64,000 nucleotides of DNA from Ampullaceana balthica (Eukaryota; Mollusca; Gastropoda; Lymnaeidae), in the NCBI GenBank assembly GCA_944989445.1, contig CALYLW010000996.1, forward strand, positions 112,001-176,000, in the 5' to 3' direction. The position numbers and the translations under genes are program-made. This document shows positions 23,960 through 33,002 of this stretch, piece after piece (within the stretch, counting starts at the first letter, position 1; every line of letters begins with the position of its first letter). The notes beneath the pieces are model-generated. The model searched no databases. It worked only from the letters and a program-made list of their open reading frames with translations, and was not told the origin of the DNA.

Positions 23960-24251
23960 TCAATATGCACAATTCCCGTTGTCTGTATGGTTGTAATGTA
24001 ATGTAATGCTGTTAGTTGGAGCTGCGATATGGATGTAATGCTGTTAGGTGGCGCTGCGATCGATTTTGTTTTATAGTGCTGCACCAAAAATAACACTTTT
24101 CGAACGTTCCGCATAAAATTGTTCAATATGATAATAAATGAATGAAATTAAAATAAATAAAATAAATGAAAGTTCTGCATTACGTTATTTTTTAATCTGA
24201 TGTGTATTTATTTTGAAAACTTCCGTCATTTTTGTACGGGTGGTACACTAA
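23960..24251 (+). mobile_element. Helitron-like non-autonomous element, copy 1
   Basis: A 292-bp segment begins TCAATATGCACAATTCCCGT and ends ACACTAA. It is flanked by A on the left (23959) and T on the right (24252), matching Helitron rules (5'-TC...CTRR-3', inserted between A and T without TSD). A partial hairpin (CCGT...ACGG) precedes the end. The internal block GCTGTTAGNTGG(A/C)GCTGCGAT is repeated once. Homologous copies at 43609-43863 and 59564-59868 share both ends. It codes for nothing, so mobilisation would need a Rep/Hel protein made elsewhere. Confidence 0.6.
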
Positions 24252-24347
24252 TGATAATATAAATAATAACGTATGTGTGATGGCCACAAAAATTTTTTCT
24301 CTAACTTCTAAAATACCAATACGATGTAAGGTATCTGCAATGTCAAA

Positions 24348-24826
24348 GATCTGGGCCCTAAAAGATGTGGGCCCTAAAAGATGTGGGCCCTAAAAGATGT
24401 GGGCCCTAAAAGATGTGGGCCCTAAAAGATGTGGGCCCTAAAAGATGTGGGCCCTAAAAGATGTGGTCCCTAAAAGATGTGGTCCCTAAAAGATGTGGGC
24501 CCTAAAAGATGTGGGCCCTAAAAGATGTGGGCCCTAAAAGATGTGGGCCCTAAAAGATGTGGGCCCTAAAAGATGTGGGCCCTAAAAGATGTGGGCCCTA
24601 AAAGATGTGGGCCCTAAAAGATGTGGGCCCTAAAAGATGTGGGCCCTAAGAGATGTGGGCCCTAAGAGATGTGGGCCCTAAAAGATGTGGGCCCTAAAAG
24701 ATGTGGGCCCTAAAAGATGTGGGCCCTAAAAGATGTGGGCCCTAAAGGATGTGGGCCCTAAAAGATGTGGGCCCTAAAAGATGTGGGCCCTACAAGATGT
24801 GGGCCCTAAAAGATGTGGGCCCTAGA
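24348..24826. repeat. 16-bp minisatellite with GGGCCC core, about 30 units
   Basis: Units of GATGTGGGCCCTAAAA with rare changes (GGTCCC twice, AAGAGA twice). Each unit carries the palindrome GGGCCC. Confidence 0.97.
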
Positions 24827-25534
24827 GTATGAATATAGTTTAGATCGTTTGCGTGAAAAGATAACCTGGGGTTGTGTTAGGAGAGTTTAGCTTAGCGCCA
24901 GTTGAGATTGTTATAAAGATATTACATCATAGCATGATTTGTCACGTGACCTTAAGATACAGTGGAACTCACGCATCACCGCTGCCATTGGTCGGCTGGC
25001 TAATACTGGTGTAGTCAGACGAAATATGCATCTATTAGTCATCTATATTAATAAAAAAAGGAAAAAAAATTAATTTAAAAATCATATACATAAAATAAAC
25101 ATTTCCGGTTAGAGATTTAAAACGAGAGTTCCTGAAGGTGTCAATTTTTGTTTTTGATTTTTTTTAATATCACCCCCCCCCCTTTTTTTTTCGCCCACAT
25201 TTTTTCCTCCTTCCACACAATTTTAGGGCATGTTGATGAATTGATAAGATGCGCCAAACAACATTTCCTGATTGAATCATTTACATCATCTCACGCAGAC
25301 ACAACCTACATGACACGAGTAGTCTTGGGGGTAGGGGTGGGGGGGGGCTGGCATATGACACGATCAAACATGGGTGTCAGAGACACAAGGAGTTAATATT
25401 TTCAGGCTCGTTAGTTGGACTCGTGGTGTGATCACGTGGTGCGATCAGAGGAATCCGTGACGTCATCGGCATTAATAGGCTGTGTGATCTGTTTTTGTTT
25501 TTTTATATGTGCCAGATCTGATTGGTGCCCTTAT
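24827..25534. other. AT-rich stretch without a supported gene
   Basis: Contains homopolymer C/T runs near 25165-25190 and a G-run near 25340. Confidence 0.5.
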
Positions 25535-25703
25535 GTGTGTGTGTGTGTGTGGGAGGGATGGAGGTTGTGGTGTGTGGGGGGAGGGAGGGAGTGGTGGTGT
25601 GGTGGTGGGGGAGGGAGGGAGTGGTGTGTGTGGGGGGAGGGGAGGAGTTGGTGTGTGTGGGGGGAGGGAGGGGGTGGTGTGTGTGGGGGAGGGAGGGAGT
25701 GTT
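25535..25703. repeat. G/T-rich low-complexity repeat
   Basis: GTGTGTG followed by GGGGGAGGGAGGG-type modules repeated about five times with irregular spacing. The dense G-triplets on the plus strand could fold as G-quadruplexes. All open frames across it are low-complexity artefacts. Confidence 0.85.
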
Positions 25704-27651
25704 CCAGAAACAGCCTCCTGGATGTCATCCAGCTAAGATCCAGATGTTCACCTGAGGATTGCGTCTGGCGCAAGCTCCTCACCTGTTATAATTAAATCCG
25801 CACAGTCGTTGAACAATAGATTGGTGATTCACGTCCCAACAAACGATGGATTGTGTGGAGATGTGTGTGGAGATGTGTGTGGGGGTGGAGGTGAAGGACG
25901 ATATATAGACACACAAGCTGGTAATAAGCTGATTTTAGTGTTACATAAGAAACAGAGTACACAAAAAGATAAGATTAGGATTTATGTCATACTCAACGTA
26001 ATATATTAGCCTCCTCTTGAGTAACGCCTCAAGTAAGGAAGATTCTCTTATTGGTTACAGTTCGACAACTTGGAATAAAACTCTATTTTACCCAGAAACA
26101 AGGACAGATCATTCTAACTTAGTGTTTGGAGATATATATAATAAATCCACATTTGTCTGTTATTCTTTGACCTCAGTCATGCCCGTGGCAGTTAAAGTAG
26201 GAGTGGAGATGATTGTACGACTGACTCCCCTTGGAAACAGCTCGCTGGCCCTTGTTGTTCTCTGGCCAGGTAATCAGGTCATGTACCGAGTGACCTGTGA
26301 TCTCAGCCGCCACCCCATCCCCTCAGGACCCATGTGTTTACGTGCCGAGGGAGATAACCGGAACATGACACAACGAATCTTTGTTTGAGCCTGGCTCACC
26401 TTGGTGGAGTCTATTAGCTTGATTTAACCCTTGAGCTGATTGGCTGATTAGATAGACATTCGGAGATGGAATAATATTTATCAATATGACTTAGCTCTCG
26501 TGAAACTCAAATAATATTTATCGATATGATTCAACTCTCGTGAGGCTCACACAAAAGCGATTCAGTGACCTTGTTTGAAGGTCACTTTCGTCTGATTTCA
26601 AGGACGACCGTCCTACGGCCGTGCATCAGGTTTGGGTGGGGGGGGGTGTATGATCGGGCCTTCCCAGCACAATGTCACGCCAGTTGGTAAATAAGATTTC
26701 AATGTTAACGGCGCTTCAAATTGACAGTGGGTGGAGTCATTCCAGACTTCCGCCCCTTCCCTCCCCTCCACCACCCACCTAAGGGCGCCACAATTCCAAA
26801 GCGTGCAGGGCGTAGCAAGATTCAGTTATGGTGTCGGTCATATCTTGGGCAGTCCAAATAACTGGAAATACCCATAAAGATTCGGGGGACATTTAAGCTA
26901 AACAAACACCAGTGGATATGTGAACATCTTGCTTTAAACTAGGAATTATGGTGGTGTTAACTGTACTCGGGTGGGAAAGCCAGAGGGAACTCGCAGCAGA
27001 CAGAGACCTCACTGTTTCCCACCGGTTAAAACCAAGCAGACGACGATATGTTAGCACCGGGTGACCTCGGGTAACCAGCGATCGCCGCCCCCCCCCTGGC
27101 CCTTGTAATAACCCGAGTCTTGAGACCGACTCGGACGGACGGGTTGTCCCCGATGTTATCGTCCCTGGCCGTAACTCTTGGCTCAATATCAATATCAGTT
27201 TACGTGGTTGATCCACTTGAGTATCATTCGGAGTGGTCTCCATGGGGTCTACATGATACCGGCAACAAGTATCTCTACTGGGGATAGGGTAGTCCACCAC
27301 ACACACCTATCCCTACTGGGTTATGTGAAGTCCACCCCCTCCCCCCCCCAACTTTCCATATTTTCGGAAGGGGGGGGGGTGCTATTTTTCAACATCTTAT
27401 AGCTGATACCAAAACCCAAAACTATTTCCATAACCAAGCTGTCACAATGGAACTAACGTCCATAGTCCATATTAACAGTGCCATGTCGTGAAACAATGAA
27501 CAACAACAACAACAAAAAAACCGCGATAGACATGGATTTTAATTATTTTTTTTAAACAAAAAAGTTAAAGACACATATTCCGTTATATCAAACAATTTAA
27601 CTACATTGAAGCACCATTTTACTTGTCGTTAAGTTATTTTTCTGTCACTTT
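25704..27651. other. Mixed-composition stretch, one weak ORF candidate
   Basis: Contains a short GAGATGTGTGTG duplication near 25858, two similar blocks of about 48 bp near 26480-26555 (AATAATATTTAT and CTCTCGTGA), and G- and C-runs near 26636, 27085, 27335 and 27367. Apart from the ORF at 26017-26388 nothing suggests coding. Confidence 0.45.
26017..26388 (+). CDS. Weak candidate ORF or exon of unknown function
   Basis: A 123-codon open frame in non-repetitive sequence. I recognise no family. It has scattered cysteines and several N-x-S/T sites, with a hydrophobic stretch SSLALVVLWPGNQVMYRV. A possible donor (CCAG/GTAATC near 26268) and acceptor (CCTCAG near 26326) lie inside it, so any real coding might be spliced rather than continuous. 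Frames of this length are expected a few times by chance in 64 kb of such composition. I list it only because it is the longest frame outside repeats and transposons. Confidence 0.15.
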   Translation: MSNASSKEDSLIGYSSTTWNKTLFYPETRTDHSNLVFGDIYNKSTFVCYSLTSVMPVAVKVGVEMIVRLTPLGNSSLALVVLWPGNQVMYRVTCDLSRHPIPSGPMCLRAEGDNRNMTQRIFV

Positions 27652-27703
27652 AGCAGCCCAATAGCAGCCCAATAGCAGCCCAATAGCAGCCCAATAGCAG
27701 CCC
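27652..27703. repeat. 11-bp repeat, about five units
   Basis: Units of CAGCCCAATAG. Confidence 0.97.
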
Positions 27704-28384
27704 ATTTTAATATATAGGACCATACCTAACTTCTAATTCAGACATCACAGAGCGATCAGAATTGATGATGTCTTGACCTTCATCTCAGGGACAGCGCGTA
27801 TATTTCAGACCGTCTCGAAAAACGTACAAGGAGCGTATCTGAAAACATCATCTCCGATTCTCTCCGATTCGGTAGCGATCCCTTAATGTATTTGACCACC
27901 TGCACCCATAGATCGTGTTTAACAAGTGTGATCAGAGCTGTGCGCCATTTGCTGTTTCACCTGTCAGTGAGGTTAAACGCTTGCTTAACTTGTGCTGTTT
28001 ATTTTCACCACAAACTTCGTAATCATTCTTCAAGCTAAATCGAGCAATTATCTGCCAGCCCAATGATTGACTAGCAATCATGATATCAGTATGAGAAATC
28101 AGATTTGTAGATTCGAGTAGACAAGACGCTTCTGTGATTTCGATTACTTATGTACGATTCCGACTTGTGCCAACGATACCGTCTGAAAGTCTTCGATTCC
28201 AGCTCAGCTTCGAGAGGTTGCTGTTTAAATCTTTTTTACGTTACTTTACTTTCGTTTTAATATCCACGAAGTCATAAATAATGAGTACATACTTTATTTT
28301 CTGATATATCATTAAGCATAACTTTAAATAGCAGTTCCATAAACATCATTCACAATTACGTCTTTCACAAAGAACTACTATTGA
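27704..28384. other. Stretch without a supported gene
   Basis: No open frame of note and no repeat beyond a short TCTCCGATTC duplication near 27851. Confidence 0.5.
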
Positions 28385-28687
28385 TACTTACCTCATTCCA
28401 GTAGACCTACCATGACTTTACCTTAGACCAATAGAGCTACTATGACTTAACCTCAGATCAATAGCGCTACCATGACTTTACCTCAGATCAATAGAGCTAC
28501 CATGACTTTACCTCAGACCAATAGAGCTACCATGACTTTACCCCAGATCAAAAGAGCTACCATGACTTTACCTCAGACCAATAGAGCTACCATGACTTTA
28601 CCTCAGACCTATAGAGCTACCATGACTTTACCTCAGACCAATAGAGCTACCATGACTTTACCTCAGACCAATAGAGCTACTATTAAG
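28385..28687. repeat. 30-bp minisatellite, ten units
   Basis: Units start CCATGACTTTACCTCAGA and end CCAATAGAGCTA, most divergent at the 5' side. Being a multiple of three, it keeps a frame of 73 codons open (MTLPQTNRAT repeated). Confidence 0.97.
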
Positions 28688-29055
28688 TTTTAACCAAGTC
28701 CAAAAACAAAACAGAACTTTCTAAAGTTCTTATTGAAAAACGTCACATGTAGACTTTGAATCTTCACAACACCACACCAAGCTTACATCGTGGGTGTCTG
28801 TGTCTCCGCCCCTGCACGAATGACGCACATAGAAGCAATGATTTGACGGAAGATGTGCCTGACGGGCACAGATGCAGCTCCCAGACGTCGCTTGTTTAAG
28901 GCGAGGCCAATGAAGAGTGGTATCGCATGGCTTTTTATTTTATTTTATAGGAATGACGTCATTATTTCTTTGTTTATAACTTATGCCACACATCCGGGGA
29001 TTTTACATAAAGGCAAACACTTGATATTAAAAAAGTCTCTACTCTACATTCAGAT
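28688..29055. other. Stretch without a supported gene
   Basis: Nothing recognisable. Confidence 0.5.
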
Positions 29056-30352
29056 GAATGAAACAATTGTTGCAGCAACTCTTGGAGGTTATTGAAACAC
29101 TTGTTGCAGCAACTCTTGGAGTGTTATTGAAACACTTGTTGCAGCAACTCTTGGAGGTTATTGAAACACTTGTTGCAGCAACTCTTGGAGGTTATTGAAA
29201 CACTTGTTGCAGCAACTCTTGGGTGTTATTGAAACACTTGTTGCAGCAACTCTTGGGTGTTATTGAAACACTTGTTGCAGCAACTCTTGGGTGTTATTGA
29301 AACACTTGTTGCAGCAACTCTTGGGTGTTATTGAAACACTTGTTGCAGCAACTCTTGGGTGTTATTGAAACACTTGTTGCAGCAACTCTTGGGTGTTATT
29401 GAAACACTTGTTGCAGCAACTCTTGGGTGTTATTGAAACACTTGTTGCAGCAACTCTTGGGTGTTATTGAAACACTTGTTGCAGCAACTCTTGGGTGTTA
29501 TTGAAACACTTGTTGCAGCAACTCTTGGAGGTTATTGAAACACTTGTTGCAGCAACTCTTGGGTGTTATTGAAACACTTGTTGCAGCAACTCTTGGGTGT
29601 TATTGAAACACTTGTTGCAGCAACTCTTGGAGGTTATTGAAACACTTGTTGCAGCAACTCTTGGGTGTTATTGAAACACTTGTTGCAGCAACTCTTGGGT
29701 GTTATTGAAACACTTGTTGCAGCAACTCTTGGAGGTTATTGAAACACTTGTTGCAGCAACTCTTGGGTGTTATTGAAACACTTGTTGCAGCAACTCTTGG
29801 AGGTTATTGAAACACTTGTTGCAGCAACTCTTGGGTGTTATTGAAACACTTGTTGCAGCAACTCTTGGAGGTTATTGAAACACTTGTTGCAGCAACTCTT
29901 GGAGGTTATTGAAACACTTGTTGCAGCAACTCTTGGGTGTTATTGAAACACTTGTTGCAGCAACTCTTGGAGGTTATTGAAACACTTGTTGCAGCAACTC
30001 TTGGAGTGTTATTGAAACACTTGTTGCAGCAACTCTTGGGTGTTATTGAAACACTTGTTGCAGCAACTCTTGGAGGTTATTGAAACACTTGTTGCAGCAA
30101 CTCTTGGGTGTTATTGAAACACTTGTTGCAGCAACTCTTGGGGTTATTGAAACACTTGTTGCAGCAACTCTTGGAGGTTATTGAAACAATTGTTGCAGCA
30201 ACTCTTGGGTGTTATTGAAACACTTGTTGCAGCAACTCTTGGAGGTTATTGAAACACTTGTTGCAGCAACTCTTGGGTGTTATTGAAACAATTGTTGCAG
30301 CAACTCTTGGGGTTATTGAAACACTTGTTGCAGCAACTCTTGGAGGTTATGA
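29056..30352. repeat. 34-bp minisatellite, about 38 units
   Basis: Units contain GTTATTGAAACACTTG, TTGCAGCAACTCTTGG and then GT or AG. Two main unit types (TTGGGTG and TTGGAGG) are interspersed. Each unit holds a small inverted repeat, GTTGC-A-GCAAC. A few units have ACAATTG for ACACTTG, at both ends of the array. Confidence 0.97.
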
Positions 30353-30639
30353 AAGATCTATTATAATTGTATTACATTATTTTTTTATTCAATTGCCAAA
30401 AGTTGCGTTTGCCCTATTTAAATTAATAATAAATGAAGACTTAAAATTGTTACTCTGTTTTCAAGTTAAAGTTAAAGACGCTGAATTGACTATAAACTAG
30501 ACTATAGGGTACGAGATTCGTTTATTGATGTTCTGAAATTTAGTTAAACGTGTCCACCATCTCCTTATTTTCTTTCTAGTTTGTCTGGAAAACAATTTTA
30601 ACAGTTGTGTATCGTGCTCTCTGATATGTATCACTATTT

Positions 30640-31384
30640 AGGCCTTGGTCAGGTCGACATAGGTGGAGAACAGATCAGAGTTCTGCTCCTGACATTTCTC
30701 CAGCAGCTGCCTGGCAGCGAACACCATGTCGATGGTTCCTCGCTCTTTTCGGAATCCACACTGACTTTCAGGCAGGAGTCCTTGGTCAAGGTGCACTGTG
30801 AGGCGGTTGAGCAGGATTCTGGCGAGGATCTTTCCTGCAATAGAAAGCAGGGATATGCCTCTGTGGTTGTCACAAGCCTGTCTACTTCCTTTTCGCTTAT
30901 ATAGATGTATGATGGTGGCATCTTTGAAGTCCTGCGGGATCGTCTCTTGCTTCCATATTAAGAGAAACAGCTCATGGAGCCTTTCAGTCAGGGCTGTTCC
31001 CCCCTCCTTGTAGACTTCAGCTGGTATGGCGTCAGAGCCAGGTGCTTTGCCACTGGAGATAAGATAGATTGCTTTCTGGGTCTCGAGCAAGGTTGGTGGG
31101 TCATCCAGTGCTTTGTTTGTGGGCACTTGGGGTAGACGATTGATGGCTTCGTCGTTGATTGTCGAAGGGCGATTTAGGACGTCATCGAAATGTTCGACCC
31201 ATCTCTCCAAGATCTTCTCTTTGTCTGTGATTAGAGTGTTACCGTCTGCGCTGAGGAGGGGGCTTGATCCTGAGGGCGTGGGGCCATATACTTCTTTCAA
31301 GGCGTCGTAGAAGTTTTTATAGTCACGCCTGTCTGCATAGCCTTGGATCTCGTCAGCTTTGTTGCCGAGCCAATCGTCCTGCAT
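30640..31384 (-). pseudogene. LINE reverse transcriptase, N-terminal half (inverted)
   Basis: Read on the minus strand from ATG at 31384, about 248 codons are open, starting MQDDWLGNKADEIQGYADR. The order is linker, SGKAPGSDAIPAEVYK, ETIPQDFKDATIIHLYKRKG, CDNHRGISLLSIAGKI, LPESQCGFRKERGT, ending at YVDLTKA. These are the reverse-transcriptase finger and palm blocks up to motif A, whose catalytic Asp is the D of DLTKA. No endonuclease domain is present (5' truncation). Open codons beyond 31384 on this strand belong to the antisense of the other half and are not protein. There is no frameshift inside, so the copy is young. Confidence 0.9.
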
Positions 31385-32698
31385 CTGACCAAGGCCTTTG
31401 ACACTGTTGGCAGAGAGGGTCTGTGGAAGATCATGGCCAAGTACGGTTGCCCAAGGAAATTCATCGTCTTGGTGCAACAATTCCATGAAGGCATGCAGGC
31501 CAGAGTCCAGGACAGCGGGGAGTTTTCTGATCCTTTCCCAGTCACAAACGGAGTCAAGCAGGGCTGCGTCCTGGCACCAACACTGTTTAGCCTCATGTTT
31601 TCCGCCATGCTGACAGAGGCCTTCAGAGACGAGGATGTTGGTGTCAACCTGAAATACCGCACAGATGGCAAGCTGTTCAACCTTCGGAGGCTCCAGGCAA
31701 AAACCAAGGTTATGACAGACATAATCAGAGACCTGCTGTTCGCTGATGACTGTGCCCTCAACGCTGTCTCAGAAGCCGACATGCAACGCAGTGTAAACCT
31801 GTTCTCCAGTGCCTGCACAAAATTTGGTCTGTCAATCAACACCAAGAAGACTGAGGTCCTCCATCAGCCTGCGCCTGGAAGACCATACGTAGAGCCCAAC
31901 ATCACTGTCAACGGCCAGAGACTCAATACAGTGCACCGGTTCACATACCTAGGCAGCACACTGTCTCAAAATGTCACCATCGATGACGAAGTGAACGTCA
32001 GAATTGCCAGAGCCAGCTCCACTTTTGGCAGGTTGTACCCTAATGTCTGGAACAGAAGAGGCATTACCATCCAGACCAAGCTGAAAGTGTACAGGGCAGT
32101 GGTGCTCCCCACACTGCTTTATGCTTGTGAAACTTGGACTGTTTATCAGCGCCATGCAAGAAAGCTGAACCACTTTCATATAACAAGCCTCAGGAAGATT
32201 CTCGGCATAAAGTGGCAGAACAAAATTCCAGACACAGTGGTACTGACCAAGGCAGGTCTCCCCAGCATCTTCACCCTCCTGATGCAGTCCCAGCTTCGCT
32301 GGGCAGGGCACGTTGTCCGAATGCCAGACGAGAGACTGCCAAAGAGAATCTTTTATGGTGAGCTCCAGTATGGCCAGCGGTCCCACGGTGGGCAAAAGAA
32401 ACGCTTCAAAGACACACTGAAAGCCTCAATGAAAGCGTTTGCCATAAATCCAGACACGTGGGAACGAGCTGCAATGGACCGATCCACCTGGCGCTCTTCC
32501 ATCCACGAAGGTGCCAGGTCATGTGAGGCAAACCGGATTACCGCCGCAGAAAAGAAGAGGCAAGCCCGAAAGGCCCATGCTGTCAACCCTCCAGGAGATG
32601 TCGCACTCGCCCCCTGTCCCTTCTGTTCCCGAACCTTTCGTGCAAGGATCGGCCTAATCAGCCATCTGCGCACGCACAGAAAACCCTCGGATGACTAG
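31385..32698 (+). pseudogene. LINE reverse transcriptase, C-terminal half with C2H2 finger
   Basis: 437 codons are open from LTKAFDTVGREGLW to TAG at 32696-32698. Visible are RT motif B (NGVKQGCVLAPTLFS, 31547 on), motif C (LLFADDCAL, with FADD at 31739-31750), motif D-like GLSINTKKTEVL, the FTYLGSTLS block, then LRKILGIKWQNKI and LRWAGHVVRM. It ends with a C2H2 zinc finger CPFC...HLRTH (C-x2-C-x12-H-x3-H, 32615-32677). The in-frame ATG at 31343 belongs to the inverted half and is not a start. Together with the inverted half it would make most of an RT, but no intact polyprotein can be read here. Confidence 0.92.
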
Positions 32699-32707
32699 AG
32701 TGGTCCT

Positions 32708-32720
32708 CGTCGTATCGACG
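32708..32720 (+). other. LINE 3'-UTR hairpin
   Basis: CGTCG-TAT-CGACG, ten nucleotides after the stop codon and directly followed by GACGAACGAAC, the element's 3' end. A hairpin with a different sequence sits at the same relative place in the LINE at 199-677. It probably helps the reverse transcriptase recognise its own RNA; that role is inferred. Confidence 0.55.
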
Positions 32721-33002
32721 GACGAACGAACAACATCACTATTTATTATGTTTTTCTTAAATTTAAAATGGATCAATCATTTTGAAGCCGATATTTCGCA
32801 CGAAACTAGAAACTTTGCACTCTCCTACACACAGACACACATAAGCACACTCTCACAAGCATGCACAAACATACACACAGGAGCGCATGCACATAATTCA
32901 AATAAATTCCAGATGATAGATTCTCAACCTTAATATTTACTTGAGAAATTTTTTTCCAAGTTGCTATCAGCATTAGAACGCTTAAACCAACTAAAATGGT
33001 AT

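Larger units (their letters stand above)
30630..32745 (+). mobile_element. LINE insertion with inverted 5' half and 11-bp TSD
   Basis: The 2094-bp element (30641-32734) is bounded by ATCACTATTTA at 30630-30640 and 32735-32745. Its left part (30641-31384) is the upstream half of a LINE reverse transcriptase in reverse orientation. Its right part (31385-32734) is the downstream half in forward orientation. Both halves share the 13-nt string CTGACCAAGGCCT (reverse complement at 30640-30652, forward at 31385-31397), so the RNA was copied from nearly the same internal point in both directions. One TSD encloses the whole, so the inversion arose during insertion, as twin priming predicts. There is no poly(A); the tail is GACGAACGAAC. 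Confidence 0.9.

Noticed and set aside
28472..28693. 73-codon frame with MTLPQTNRAT repeats
   Set aside because: 30-bp minisatellite artefact.
31343..31384. ATG at 31343 as start of a 451-codon RT gene
   Set aside because: These codons are antisense of the inverted LINE half; LINE sequence in this orientation begins at 31385.
31297..31845. 182-codon minus frame over the RT
   Set aside because: Antisense shadow of the forward LINE half.
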